Notes under the pieces: generated by a model
What the model saw: the letters and a program-made list of their open reading frames with translations, nothing else
Told to the model about the DNA's origin: nothing
Database searches by the model: none
In this document: positions 41,855 through 52,714 of the stretch, piece by piece
Position numbering within the stretch: the stretch's first letter is position 1
How the letters are laid out: every line of letters starts with the position of its first letter
Program-made: the position numbers and the translations under genes
Source: Symmetrospora coprosmae
Taxonomy: Eukaryota; Basidiomycota; Cystobasidiomycetes; Symmetrosporaceae
DNA length: 64,000 nucleotides
Assembly: GCA_008802785.1 (NCBI GenBank)
Contig: VUYT01000028.1
Coordinates: forward strand, 1-64,000
Reading direction: 5' to 3'

Positions 41855-43743
41855 TCACTTGAACTCGTCGCGGTGAATTGCCCTTCCAGCGGCGTCACAT
41901 CCCAGAACCTCCTGCATCCGCTCGCACACACCCTCGTCTTCAATACCCACCACCTGGCCCGTCTGTCGCAGGACGAACTTGGCTCCTGCAAGTGTCTGCA
42001 CGACAGCAAGGGCCGGGTGTAGACCCATGGTCGAGACACTCTCTACCTGATGCGGGTCGGCGAGGTAGAGGCCCACTTTCGGCTGCCACTTCATCGAGGC
42101 AAGCGAGGTCGTCATGCCTGGCGGTGCGCCCATACCTGCCACCTCTGCGTGCTGGTCGTGCATCGTCTGGTAGCTTCCGCTGATTGCGTGAGGCTGTGTA
42201 TGACGCAGAGCTGTCAAGTAAGCTTGTGCGCGTCGCTCCTGAGCGACGCGACGTACTGCAACGTGAGCGAGAACGTAGTTCTGCGCGATCTCGAGGAGGC
42301 GCGAAGCGGTTCCGACGTCCTGGAGGCCGCTTAGCCGTTTGAGAAAGTGCTTACTGATGCCCTGCTTGAAAGTTTCCAGGTCTGGGCTCTTTACCCTGTC
42401 GAGCAGATCCACACCCTTGTTGTCCTCGATGTAGCTGTTCCAGTCTGCTCGAGGCGCAGAGCCATCGCCCGCAGTACCGATGACTTCTCCGGAGGTTGCG
42501 AGGAAGTGCGGGATGGTACTGTCGGAGAGTTCGGCAGCGCATATGCCCGGCACAACGGTTCGCACGTTCAGCAGCTGCGGAAGGTCGCGCAGCAGAGCGC
42601 TCAGATCGGTGTCGAGCGAGCCGGCGTTTAGCATGGTGCACGCCCGTGTGCTAATGAAGGACAATGCGGCTGAGTACGAGCCTGCATCGACGCAGATGGC
42701 AGCTGGCAGGTAGGTTCGGAAAGACTGCGTCTGGAGATGCGGGAGGAGCCACGCCGAGGCTGCGTCTGGGTTCTTTGGGCTTCGTGCAAGCCCCTCAGGG
42801 AGCGTAGCTGTAACAGAAGAAGGCCGAAAGACTGGTCGTAGAGGCTTAAAGGCCGTTACAGGCTGAGCAGTAGGCTTGTTCGCAGGAAGGGAAGGTTTCG
42901 GCTGAGCTGGAGCTGGGGCGGGTTTGGGAGTCCCAGCATGGAGCGAAGGGCTGATGACTGGCAGAAGTGACGGACGTTCGACGACTCGAGGCAGTGTAAA
43001 TGTTCCTCGGACAGGCTGCGAGATGATTTGCTGTGCTTGCGTGGTTTTCGGTACGGCTGCGGCTAGAGGATGCGCTGGAGCAGGAGGAAAGGAAGGTCTG
43101 GCATTATTGGTCGGCACAGGAACGGATCGCTCTGCAATGCGCGGCAGAGGGGCAGATGCGATTTGTCCGAGTCGAGTTAGAGGCTGGTCGCCGCTGTGAT
43201 GTCCCGTCGGACAAGGAGGCAGTCGTCGTTGTGGTCGCAGCCTGCGCGGCAGCAGTCTTGACGCGCTTCGCCGGCGGAGGAGCGGAGAGTGCTGCATCAT
43301 CTGATAGCGTGCTCGAGCTTGACTGCCTGGTGCTGCTACTGGAGGCTGAGAACAGGGATGAGCTGGCAGAGGAGCTCGACGTCCTGCTGGACGCTCTGGA
43401 CGAGGCAGAGGAGGTGCTTGGTGCGTCTGCGGGGTCAACAGCTCGCAGCCTCAGCACTGGTTCCGCGGGCAAGGCGGACAACACCGCTTACTCTGAGCGA
43501 TAGTGATCACAGCTGCAACTGTCGTCGCATCTGTCTGCTGCGCCGCCTGTGCCAACAGCCGCGCAATGAGGGTGGGCTTTGTCCCAGTGACGGGGACGCC
43601 TGCTTCGCGGCATCGCGTCTTGAGCTCGGGTCTGCCATTCCCGCAGACAGTAAGCAAGGTTGCCATGCAACGGCAACAGCTATCACCCACACTTTGAGCT
43701 TCTTGAGCTGCTCCTCGCTGAGAGGGCTTGTGGCTTGTGCCAT
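41855..43743 (-). CDS. SAP-domain protein of unknown function
   Basis: The start at 43743 gives MAQATSPLSEEQLKKLKV. After an intron (donor GTGGGT) comes PELKTRCREAGVPVTGTKPT LIARLLAQ, a textbook SAP domain that binds DNA or RNA. A Ser/Thr/Ala-rich linker with AKRVK follows. The C-terminal ~350 residues look conserved and folded: AICVDAGSYSAALSFISTRA, LLDRVKSPDLETFKQGISKH, FLKRLSGLQDVGTASRLLEI, GAPPGMTTSLASMKWQPKVG and AGAKFVLRQTGQVVGIEDEG. The intron structure of the linker (about 43.1-43.5 kb) is unresolved: I could not pick one donor/acceptor pair. A mitochondrial nucleic-acid protein is possible, but I cannot name a family. NUP188 lies 227 bp downstream on the same strand. Confidence 0.65.
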
Positions 43744-43896
43744 CGCGTTGGGTTGCTCGGAGTGGGGCAGACCCGCAGAGAGCCGTTGACGTCTCCGCCT
43801 CGAGACCTCGAGGGGCAGACCACATTCGCGCATTCGTCTTTCATGAACGACATAGACAAGCCCTATTCGTACATAATGAGCCAGTAGGACGCGCGC

Positions 43897-44634
43897 CTAC
43901 GCCTGCTCATTTGCTGCCTCCTCGCACAGCTCCTTGGCCCGGATCAGCGCCATGCTGTATCCCGTCGGTCCGCATCCAACAACGTATCCGCTGGCAAGAG
44001 GAACGAGTATAGACCTTCTCCATGTTTCCCCGGCGTACATATTCTGTGATTATTGGGCAGAGCTAGTCAGTCCTCCATCTGCCAATGTCGCGGCTGTGGC
44101 GACGGCCTCACCTTGATGTGGACTTCGATGAACTTGGCTTTGGTCGCCAGGAGCGCGTCATAGATCGTGTAGTCATTGTGGCAGGTACTAGAGGCACGGG
44201 GGATGCGTCACATTAGTTATGTGCCTGTCTCCCCGCCGACCGAGGTCCGGGCTGAAGGTCTCCGCCGCACTCACGCCCCGGGACTGAAGATGATGGCACC
44301 GTATCGCCTCGCAGCATGTATATGGTTGACCAGGTAGCCAGATACGTTGCTCTGTGCCGCATATAGCTTCAAGCCAGCTGCCTCTGCTTCCTTGGCGAGC
44401 CACTCCTCGATAGTCTGCAGCTTGGTCAAGCTGGCTTCGTCGGCGCCATCAGGTCGTTCGCGGAAGAGGTTGTGGCCAGGTCCTGTGTAATGAAGCAGGA
44501 CATGTCAGTGCTTTGTCTGCACACGCTGCATGCGCTTGGCCGGGCGCACCTCGGAGAAGAAGGACGCTGTTGGGCTCTCGCGCCTTGAGGCCATCTCGCG
44601 GGTCGACCACCTCGGGCAGGAAGGTGCAGGACAT
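43897..44634 (-). CDS. Type II 3-dehydroquinase-like protein with altered active site
   Basis: Four exons (44550-44634, 44275-44482, 44112-44187, 43897-44043) give 171 aa. The fold signature is clear: SVLLLRGPGHNLFRERPDG, YAAQSNVSGYLVNHIHAARR, YGAIIFSPGATCHNDYTIYD, ALLATKAKFIEVHIKN and ASGYVVGCGPTGYSMALIRA line up with type II dehydroquinase. Key catalytic positions differ. The loop that normally carries Tyr (GTREPxxYG) reads RERPDGADE without Tyr. The Asn of IINPGA is Ser. The Arg of the usual HARE segment is Gly (NMYAGE). The EVH histidine is kept. So the protein is probably not a dehydroquinate dehydratase, or uses a changed mechanism. Fungal shikimate synthesis normally uses the type I domain of AROM. 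Confidence 0.78.
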
Positions 44635-44981
44635 GCCTTGGTGCTGGCGTTCGCGCAGGCGTATAGGTGGTGGTATTACACAGAGAGTGTGCAGGAGCTT
44701 GAAGGGCTGGCTGCTCTCGGGTGTGCCATAGCCGTCGCCACAGTTGCTTGCCGGTCTCCACCTAACCGCGGTCGATCGGGTCGGGCCGCTGGGAGCCGTT
44801 CTCCTCTCGACCGAACCCGAAATGCAGAGATGGTCTGCCTGGCTCGCTGTTTGCGTGTGCAGCGTGGAGTAGCAAGACCGGTCGAGCAGCTATATCTTGC
44901 GCTGCGCTGTCGTTTGCGTCGAAACCGCCGCTCCTCCGTCCCAAAATCCAGCCCGAGACACGACTACTCTAGATCTATGCG
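44635..44981. other. Intergenic region
   Basis: 347 bp between two minus-strand genes. Should contain the promoter of the dehydroquinase-like gene; nothing specific seen. Confidence 0.4.
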
Positions 44982-46640
44982 TCATGGACCATCCTCCCGC
45001 GCTCCATTCGCGTCGAACTCCTGCAGACTATGGCTGCTGATCTTCCACTGGAAGAAAGGACTGTCGCTACCTGCGCGGATGCGCGCTTTTGCTGCTTGGT
45101 AGCCCATTGCGCCCGCCTTGGCTGCTCGATAGGTACGCTGCTCCACCCTATCGAGGGGCGCAAGGGCGTCGTACGCCTTGTACAGCGCGAGGCGCGAAAG
45201 TCTGCTCCTGTACGATTAATCAAACGGCATCAGCCCCTCGATTCGAGCCGGAGCTCTTCTGCAGCGTAGCTCGAGCTTGACGGACTTACCGCGTGGTGGC
45301 CTTCTGCGGCCCAGTCTTGCGCACAGGGCCGCCCTGCTTGACGCCATTTGTGAGCGCTTCGGTACCGAAACCCTCGATCCACGACAGGCCTGCATCGGTT
45401 GTATTAGCCGGATGCGCGCCAGATGAGTCTCGTTGATAGCTGGGCCATCCGTACACGCACTTTCGCCGGAAGAAGCTGGAGCATTGTCGGGTCCATTGCT
45501 CAACGAGACAGCCTCCTTCGAGTCCGGATACTTTAGGGATGTGAATGCGATGTCCGGGCGCGTCTGCTTGAAGGGTACTGGCAGGTCTGTACATCGGGCC
45601 ATCTTGAGACTCAGCAGCGTATGATTACCTCACCTGTCTCGCAACGCACCTGTCAGACTGCCCAATCGCTGGAAGAGTGCACGCTCGCACTCGGCCTTGA
45701 CCTCCTCCTGCAGTTCAAGGCTTACTCCGCTGAATACGAAATGGTCGACGTAGATAGGCTCCACGAGCGCAGACAGCAGAGCTCCCTGCAGCCCTAGTAC
45801 CGTCCATGTTGCTAGCTTGTCGGAGCAGGAGAGAGACTCTGTCGTTATAGCATCTCCGCGGGCTATTGACGCGAGTTGGCGTGCTCAGCGTGGCCTAATG
45901 CGCCTATTAGACGGTCTAGCCGCATCAGAGAATGAGCCTACCTGGTTTGGTGCGGAGTGCGCCGATGTTGGAGTAGCCCTGTCTGCCTCGCGATAGAGCA
46001 GAGGAGACTGTCTCGTCCACATTGCTACTCCATCCGGCCGCGGCCTCTGGGTCCTGCAGCCGCGCGAGATGCATTGTCGACGCGTCTCCGCCTGTAAGCC
46101 CTGAGCGTCAGGGATGTCCGCAAATTCAGATGTAGATAGACTCACAGGGAAGAGTACTGACGTACATGTGCAGCTGCAGACCATCTCTGAACATCAGGAG
46201 GCTGCTTTCGCTGCTTGAACACAGGAATGAGCTCCCGCTTGGTGAAAGGGCGCGCTCTGCCTCGCGGTATAGCCACAGCATGAAGCCGCGCCTGGCGATG
46301 ATCTCTGCATGCGAGTCGTGCAGTATGTCGCCGTGCTGAGGGAGGCGGTTCGCGGGCAGGCACTTTACGCCGGTCCTGTGAAGGACGTCAGGGTTAGACG
46401 CGAACCCAGTCGATACGACGTCTTCAGACAGGAGCAGACTCGCCCTAGCGAGATGACATGTAGGCCAGGAGCTGGTGCAGCGTCCGAGCTTCCCTCCGTG
46501 AGCACCAGTCCGGCAAGGACTGTCCATTCTGGCACGCCGTTCGAGCGTGTTCGCGGTTTGCCCCGGCTCGGGAGGCGAGCATATGCATCCAGGCAGGCGT
46601 GAGCGATGTGATCCGCCAGCGAGTGCGGCGCGTCAGGCAT
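44982..46640 (-). CDS. TAD1: tRNA-specific adenosine deaminase 1 (Tad1/ADAT1)
   Basis: The start at 46640 gives [20 protein letters not shown] and [13 protein letters not shown]. After an intron, [20 protein letters not shown] leads to [20 protein letters not shown], the zinc-binding HAE deaminase signature. The second signature, PCGDAST, is split by an intron after PC. The C-terminus matches ADAT1 proteins: [40 protein letters not shown] and [14 protein letters not shown]. The enzyme converts A37 to inosine in tRNA-Ala (family knowledge). Several exons in the middle were not traced exactly, and the first intron (possibly only 45 nt) is uncertain. It is divergent from the PIN-like carrier. 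Confidence 0.82.
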
Positions 46641-47216
46641 CTAGCCTTTATCCTCAGGACTGCCGGTTGGCAGGACGTCTGGCCTGGGGCCGGGCTGCAC
46701 GTCGCTGGAGGCTGCACCTTGCTGGACAGCTGCAACAGGCTGTTATCCAGTGGACATGCAGCAGGGCCATCGCGCAGCAGAGCTGCTGGTCAGGACAGGG
46801 CATAAGGGCGTGGCAGGTCTTTGTGACCTCATGTCCTGCTCTAGACTTCTTCGTGGTCATGAGCGACGGATGGGATGCTCCCCTTGCTCACGTGCATGTC
46901 CTGGGGTGCAGTCTCGCGCTGCAGAGCATTGCGGGCACAGCAGCGGCGGCAGCAGCAGCAGCAGCAGCAAGGATGGGCTCCGTTGATGCACACAGACTTC
47001 TTTACACGCTCGCGCATCCTTCTTGCCTCCGACGGTTTCCTTCCGTTGACCCTTGGTATTTCTGCGGGATCTCCATCTCCGTGAGCCTGATCGCCGTCAT
47101 CGACACTCTCGCAGGTGACACATCGCCCCCTTGTCTTCTCCTGCCAATCTTTCCAGGGGCACAGCGGGGGCCCTGCTGCATCCCTCTACTCCTCTCGTCC
47201 AGCTCCATCCACAGAC
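46641..47216. promoter_or_regulatory. Divergent promoter, Tad1 / PIN-like carrier, with a CAG-type tract
   Basis: 576 bp between outward-facing ATGs, with an imperfect CAG/CGG trinucleotide tract at about 46938-46969. An open frame crossing it on the plus strand has no protein-like composition and is not called. Confidence 0.5.
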
Positions 47217-48792
47217 ATGACGAACCCTTTCCTTTCTGGCGCGGTGGGCGCGCTCAGCGCGACAATCTCGGTGCTGCTCGTCCTGCTCTATGGCGCATCA
47301 GCAACAAAGTTCCTGCCGCACATCCTCACCGAGGAAGTCATCAATTCTGTCACAAAGCTCGGCACCAACATCCTCCTCCCATGCCTGCTCTTTACCGAAA
47401 TGGGCAAAGAAGCGAGCCCGAGCCAGCTCAAGGAGTTCTGGATCTTGCCGGTCTTCAACATCTGCTTCACCTTGCTGTCACTGCTCTATAGCTGGATCGG
47501 AATCAAGCTCTTCAAGTTCCCGAACTGGCTCGCACCCGCCGCTGCATTCCCCAATATGCTGTCCTTGCCTCTGCTTCTTATCGAGAGCTTGTCGAGCTCT
47601 GGTGTCCTCGATGACCTCCTCATGGGCAAGAGCGATACCGTCGAGAAGGCGCTCGACAGGGCCAAGATCTACTTTTTGGTCAACGTAGGTCGGGGTCTCG
47701 GTCGCTGAGTGCTTTCGCGTGTAAATCGGCTGATGCGCTCTCAATCTAACCATCACACAGGGCCTTGCAGGAAACATCGTGAGCGGACTGAATAGCACAC
47801 AGGAACGAAGCGCATACTGGACAGAACGAAGTGCATAATGGCTGACTTGTATATGTCATCTCGCAGGTCCGGTTCGCTCTCGGCCCTTACCTTCTTAACG
47901 GTTCCGACGACAGCGACAATTCAGACGGCAAGAAGCAGCCAGAGAGGCGAGGTGTCAGCCAGGATCCGGAGCGCGCGCCTCTGCTGGGCAATGCTCAGCC
48001 TGGACAGACCCTCTCCGTCTACGCCAACGGCCAGGGTGATGGGCAGGCAGAGCAGCCAGAAGATGGAGCTGTCAAAGCCACAGCGAAGCAGGCCGGCTAC
48101 AAGATTGCCGACTTCTGTGCGTCTCGTGTCCCGTATATACATATTTCCATCAACTGACCAGTCACGCTCGTACGATGGCAGTAAACCCACCGCTGGTCGC
48201 TGCCATTCTCGCCATCGCCTTTGGGCTGATCGGCCCGGTCCGCCGCACACTCTTCGAAGAGGAAGGCGCGCTCAACGCAAATTTCACGCAGAGCATCAAG
48301 ACGCTCGGCAAGCTGTATACGGGAATGCAGATGTTCATCCTGGGCGGCAAGCTCGTCTCAAAGAAGGCAGGACGCGCAAAGATCCTTCCGTTACTCTACC
48401 TTTTCCTGTGGCGCTTCGTGCTCGTCCCGCTCATCGCCATCGGTCTTGTCTATGGCTTGCGCCACCGCTTCCCCGCATACATCAAGGAAGATCCCATGCT
48501 CGACTTTGTCCTTGCCATCTCCTACGTTGGTCCGCCAGCGTGAGTTGCTCCGACGGGACGACTGCACACACTTGGTCCTGCTGACCATCATCCTACCATT
48601 ACCTGGGACAGCATCACGCTTGCAGCCATCGCAGACATGTCCGGCATGGATCAGGAAGAGCAGGGCGTCATCGCGACAGTCCTGCTGGCAAGCTATGTCT
48701 TTACTCCCTTCATGTCGCTTCCTGTCAGCGGGGCCATGAGTGTCATTGTGAGTGGCGGGGGCAGCATGGACTTCCTCAGGGATGTGCGCTAA
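47217..48792 (+). CDS. PIN-like auxin efflux carrier family transporter
   Basis: Five exons (47217-47684, 47761-47778, 47867-48116, 48182-48539, 48612-48792) give 424 aa; exon 2 is only 18 nt (GLAGNI). The membrane pattern is two hydrophobic blocks around a charged central loop. N-terminal helices include GALSATISVLLVLLYGASAT, TNILLPCLLFTEMG and FPNMLSLPLLLIESL. The loop carries DDSDNSDGKKQPERRG. C-terminal helices begin at NPPLVAAILAIAFGLIGPVR and include AISYVGPPAITLAAIADMSG, VIATVLLASYVFTPFMSLPV. NPPLVA and the PA/IT crossover are hallmarks of the membrane transport (PIN/PILS) family. The fungal substrate is unknown. A further 3' intron after SVI (donor GTGAGT) cannot be excluded. Confidence 0.84.
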
Positions 48793-49297
48793 GCAGCTGC
48801 TCTGGGCACGTATCCTGCTCAGAGCAAGCTCTATCAGTGATGTGTGGTCTATTCGGTGAGGCAGCGAAGCAGCTTTGATACTGGCTTGCATCTGCGTTAC
48901 TGACGACCCCCTCGTCTGGTTCGCGGTCCATTCCGCTGGTCTAAGCGATTCTTGGTGCGATCTGTCATCAAAGTGGCAGTGGGAGTGGCGAGGCACGATA
49001 GGCAATGCCAGTACCGTCGCTGAAGTTGAATGAAAGGTCTCGGCCAGCATCCCTTGCGATGTGCTTGGTTCCGGATCTACGCCGGTCCCGACCATCTGAC
49101 CCGCTCACCGCCCGGCTTCCAGCTTGAAAGGCAGCGCTTGCAGAGCGCGGCGATAGCAAGCGGGCAACGTCCCATTGCCCTGTAGGTCGGCTTGATCAAA
49201 GGCTCCTACCTCTGGATAAACGCGCTGCACTCTGGCAGGTAGCGGAGAAGCCGGCTCGTTCCAGCAACAACGCTGTCTACGCAACTCGGACGATACG
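48793..49297. other. Intergenic region
   Basis: 505 bp between two plus-strand genes; presumed terminator of the carrier and promoter of the secreted protein. No gene or repeat seen. Confidence 0.45.
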
Positions 49298-50882
49298 ATG
49301 CGTACGGCGCTCCGACGTCCGAGCCGCACGGGAGTATCTCCTGCCATTGCACTACTCGCTCTCCTCCTGAAGGCTACCACTGTCTTCGCTCGCGGAATCA
49401 TCCATGACAGTGTCCCATTGGCAGCGGACCACGCGCGCGCCTGGAAGGACATCAACGACGAGGATGGATTGCGCACTTGGACGGTGCCGGAAGTGGTTGG
49501 CTACAAGCCGCTTGACGAACTGCCGCCGGACTGCCAGGCCAATGTAGGCTTGAACGCCGACGACATCCGCGGATTTGCGGTGCAGCTTTCGGACTGCGCA
49601 TCAACGTGGAACGTCTGTCTTTCGGTGAAGTATGTGCCGGACCACACGCATCTCCTGCCCCACGTCGCTTACCTGGATCAATTTGCGCCCGCAGCAACAC
49701 GGTCAGCCTGGACCACACGATAGACATGCTTCGAGTCATCCCCGTCAGCATGCGCCGTTACATGAGCGGCCTCACCACGGTAGAGCGGTACGGGCCGGGC
49801 CGCGGTGTAAGCGTGCTAGGCTCTTCGGTCACCTACGATTCATTCGGAGACCTCGAGAACGTCCTCCACCTGGCGAGCCTTCTCGCACCGGGATGGAATT
49901 TCGCTGAGAGCGCAGAATGGAAGGCAGCTGTTGACAAAGACGCATGTGTCGGAGATGACTGGGCTTCTACCTGCTACGACTGCGTGAGTGCGACCGACTT
50001 CACGACACACCGCCACTCGCAAGCTAACCTTGCGCGCTGCAGTCTTTTGGCAGGGCGGCGATACTCAGGATGAACCAGCTGAATCAGGGGAGACTGCTCG
50101 AGCCACCAGATGGTGGTTCCTTGGACTGCATGGCGAACCAGCTGGCGTTCATGTCCTCGCTCGCCATCTTCAGCGACGATGCTCAGGCACAATGGGGCGG
50201 CGCGACCTGCGAGATGAACAGCGATACCATCAAGGCTTTTGAGGCACAGGCGGGCCTCACTCCATTGCACACTCAGGGACCATCGACGCCATCTGCCGGG
50301 GTATCATTGTACTTCACCAAGCCACCGCCGGACGCAAGATCGCCCTCTGACGCCATCAAGGCAAATTACCCATTGCTGGATGCGGTGCCGACAGCGTCGC
50401 CTGCTCCAAAGCCGAAGGAGGAGGTCACAACGTCTTCTCAGCCGAAGTCTACGGATACATCACCAGCCAGCAGCAGTAGCAGCCCATCGAGCAGCAGCAC
50501 GTCAGAACCAGTTATGATGGCCCAAGAGACAGCTCCACCGGGCCCATCACGACTGCCAACGGATACCTCGTCGGTTGAAGTTGCAGCATCCGAAGACGTC
50601 GGCGATGCATTCGCAACGAAGACGCTTCGGGGCAGCGGGGACGATCAGCAGGAGAGCGGTACAACGGGAATGACCAGTTCGGATTCGCCGACCCCCTCAG
50701 AATACGGCCTTACTGCATATACCGAGAGCAAGTACGCTGTCGTCAGCGGTTCCATCTCACTGGACCCAACGGCATTTTCCCCATCCTCCACTTTCTCGTC
50801 AGCAAGTCGGGCGGTACGCCTGGCGAGCTCTGCTTTGCTGCTCAGCCTCCTGGCATGTGCCATCCTCATCCGACCTTTGTAG
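49298..50882 (+). CDS. Secreted, probably GPI-anchored cysteine protein, copy 1 of tandem pair
   Basis: Three exons (49298-49629, 49695-49983, 50043-50882) give 486 aa. A signal peptide (SPAIALLALLLKATTVFA) leads to a conserved domain with cysteines in PPDCQANVG, LSDCASTWNVC, KDACVGDDW, STCYDC, GSLDCMANQ and ATCEMNS. Motifs DMLRVIPVSMRRYMSGLTTV and NVLHLASLLAPGWNF recur in the neighbour. A Ser/Thr/Pro-rich stalk and a hydrophobic C-terminal end (LASSALLLSLLACAILIRPL) suggest GPI attachment. I do not recognise the domain. The gene at 51155 is a tandem duplicate with the same intron phases. Confidence 0.78.
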
Positions 50883-51154
50883 CATAGGGTGGGCCATTGG
50901 GTCTCAACGAGGTTCTTTGGGTGAATCGGTCGTTTTTCCTTGCATCATCCAAAGCTACCTGCTCACTTACGGATCAATGCCGATACTTGCCCCGCTCATA
51001 TGCCGAACATGCACTGAAGGGGACTGACTGACAGCGCCAGGCGATGACTTACATTTGTGCTCGTCAAAGGCTCGTACTTCACACTGCCCTCCTTCGTCCA
51101 CTATCTCGGGGGCGGAAGTACGTTCATCTCGCATCAGGAACCCACACAGCTAGT

Positions 51155-52665
51155 ATGCACCCATGGCCAAGGCTCTGTCTACGTTGCTTGCGCGGCACGC
51201 TCCTCATGGCGTCCGGTGCACTCTCCGTCGTACGATTGTCCGTCAGAGCGGCCAGCCCGGACCCGCTAGCAGCAGACCATGCCAGTGCCTGGGGAGACGC
51301 CAATCTCGACGATGGTTCTCGCCTGCAGACATGGCAGGTGCCCGACGTCATCGGCTACCAGCCCCTGAATTCGCTTCCGCTTGACTGTCAAGCCAACGTA
51401 GGCACGAACGCAGATGTCATCCGAGGCTTTGCGGTGCAGTTTTCTGACTGCGAGTCCACTTGGAACGTCTGCATGTCGGTGAAGTGAGTGCCGCTTCTGT
51501 AAAGCGAGTCTCCGCCCCGGCGTCAGCGACTGATGGTATCGCGCCCCGCTTCAACAGCAACACGGTCAGTCTGGACGATTCGATCGACATGCTCCGCGTC
51601 ATCCCAATCAGCATTCGTCGCTATATGAGCGGCATTACCACGGTCCGCCAGTACGGCACTGAGGATGGCACGACGATGCAAGAAGGCAAGTCCGTCACCT
51701 ATCAGTCGATCACCAGCGCGCAGAACATTCTACACCTGGCCAGTCTAGTCGCACCAGGATGGGGGCTGATTGAGGGCGACGAGTGGAAAGCAGCAGTAGA
51801 TCGTGATACGTGCGTGGTAGACAGGTTCGCTGCGACGGGGTATGGGTGTGTAAGTTCCATCCGTGCACTCAACTGAAGAGGTGAGCTTGAGGACCAGCGA
51901 GCTGATTGGCCGGCCCTTCAGGCTTTTCGCCGTGCTCTCGTCCTTCGTCTTGACCAGCTCGATAAAGGGAGACTGCTCGAACCCCCTGATGGCGGCTCTC
52001 TCGATTGCATGTCGAACCAGCTTGCATTTGTAGCATCTATCGCCCCCTTCAGCGACGTGGCCAATGCGCAATGGCACGGCTCGACCTGCGAGACGAAGAG
52101 CGATGCCGTCGGCCTCTTTGAGGTTCAGCAGAGCCTCGAGCCGCTGCATAAAGAAGGGCCAGACCCTAGTGCCGCGAAGCGCACCGGCCTGACGTTTGCG
52201 TCGCCACCGCTGGATCCGCGAGCCGAGACCGACCCCATCATTGCTAGATGGCCTCTGCTCGACGGGAGCCGTAAAGAAGACGTTCCCCCGCTGCCTCCAT
52301 CGCCCCTTTCCACTCCATCAGTCAGCGGCACTTCACAGACAGCAACGGAAGCCCGCAAGACCGCCTTCCAACCATTGTCAGCTTCCGTGCCGTCGACGGC
52401 CTCATCGGCGCCAGAGCCCGCTCAGGCGACGACGAGCGACGCTCGACAAGGAAAGGATGAGCCAGCCGCAGCCAAAGAGCCAACGCCAGGCCCAACACCG
52501 CAATCAGATGGCGAGCCGGATGCCGAGTACTCGACCGTTGCGTTCTCAGTCGTTTCGGGGACGTTCTCGACAGCTACCTCAAAGAGCTGCATGTCATATG
52601 GAGCTGCGACGCAGTTACATGGTATGCTGCTGCTCTTGATTTTGATCCCGCTGTACTTTCTGTGA
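51155..52665 (+). CDS. Secreted, probably GPI-anchored cysteine protein, copy 2 of tandem pair
   Basis: Three exons (51155-51483, 51558-51849, 51922-52665) give 454 aa. The start at 51155 was chosen because MHPWPRLCLRCLRGTLLMAS begins a signal-like segment. Conserved features shared with copy 1 are DCQANVG, SDCESTWNVC, DMLRVIPISIRRYMSGITTV, ILHLASLVAPGW, RLLEPPDGGSLDCMSNQLAF and TCETKSD. The stalk is shorter and its sequence unrelated, rich in Ser/Pro/Thr. It ends in a hydrophobic tail (LHGMLLLLILIPLYFL). Exons 1 and 2 together are 621 nt in both copies, so the folded domain is under length constraint while the stalk diverged. It ends 49 bp from the convergent aminopeptidase gene. Confidence 0.77.
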
Positions 52666-52714
52666 TTTCACGCCTATCATAGAGATTGGGACTCGTCCGC
52701 TGAGTGTTGTTGAT

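Noticed and set aside
46547-47491. 314-codon plus-strand frame before the PIN-like carrier
   Set aside because: It crosses the Tad1 start, a trinucleotide tract and the carrier's ATG in another frame. The composition is not protein-like.
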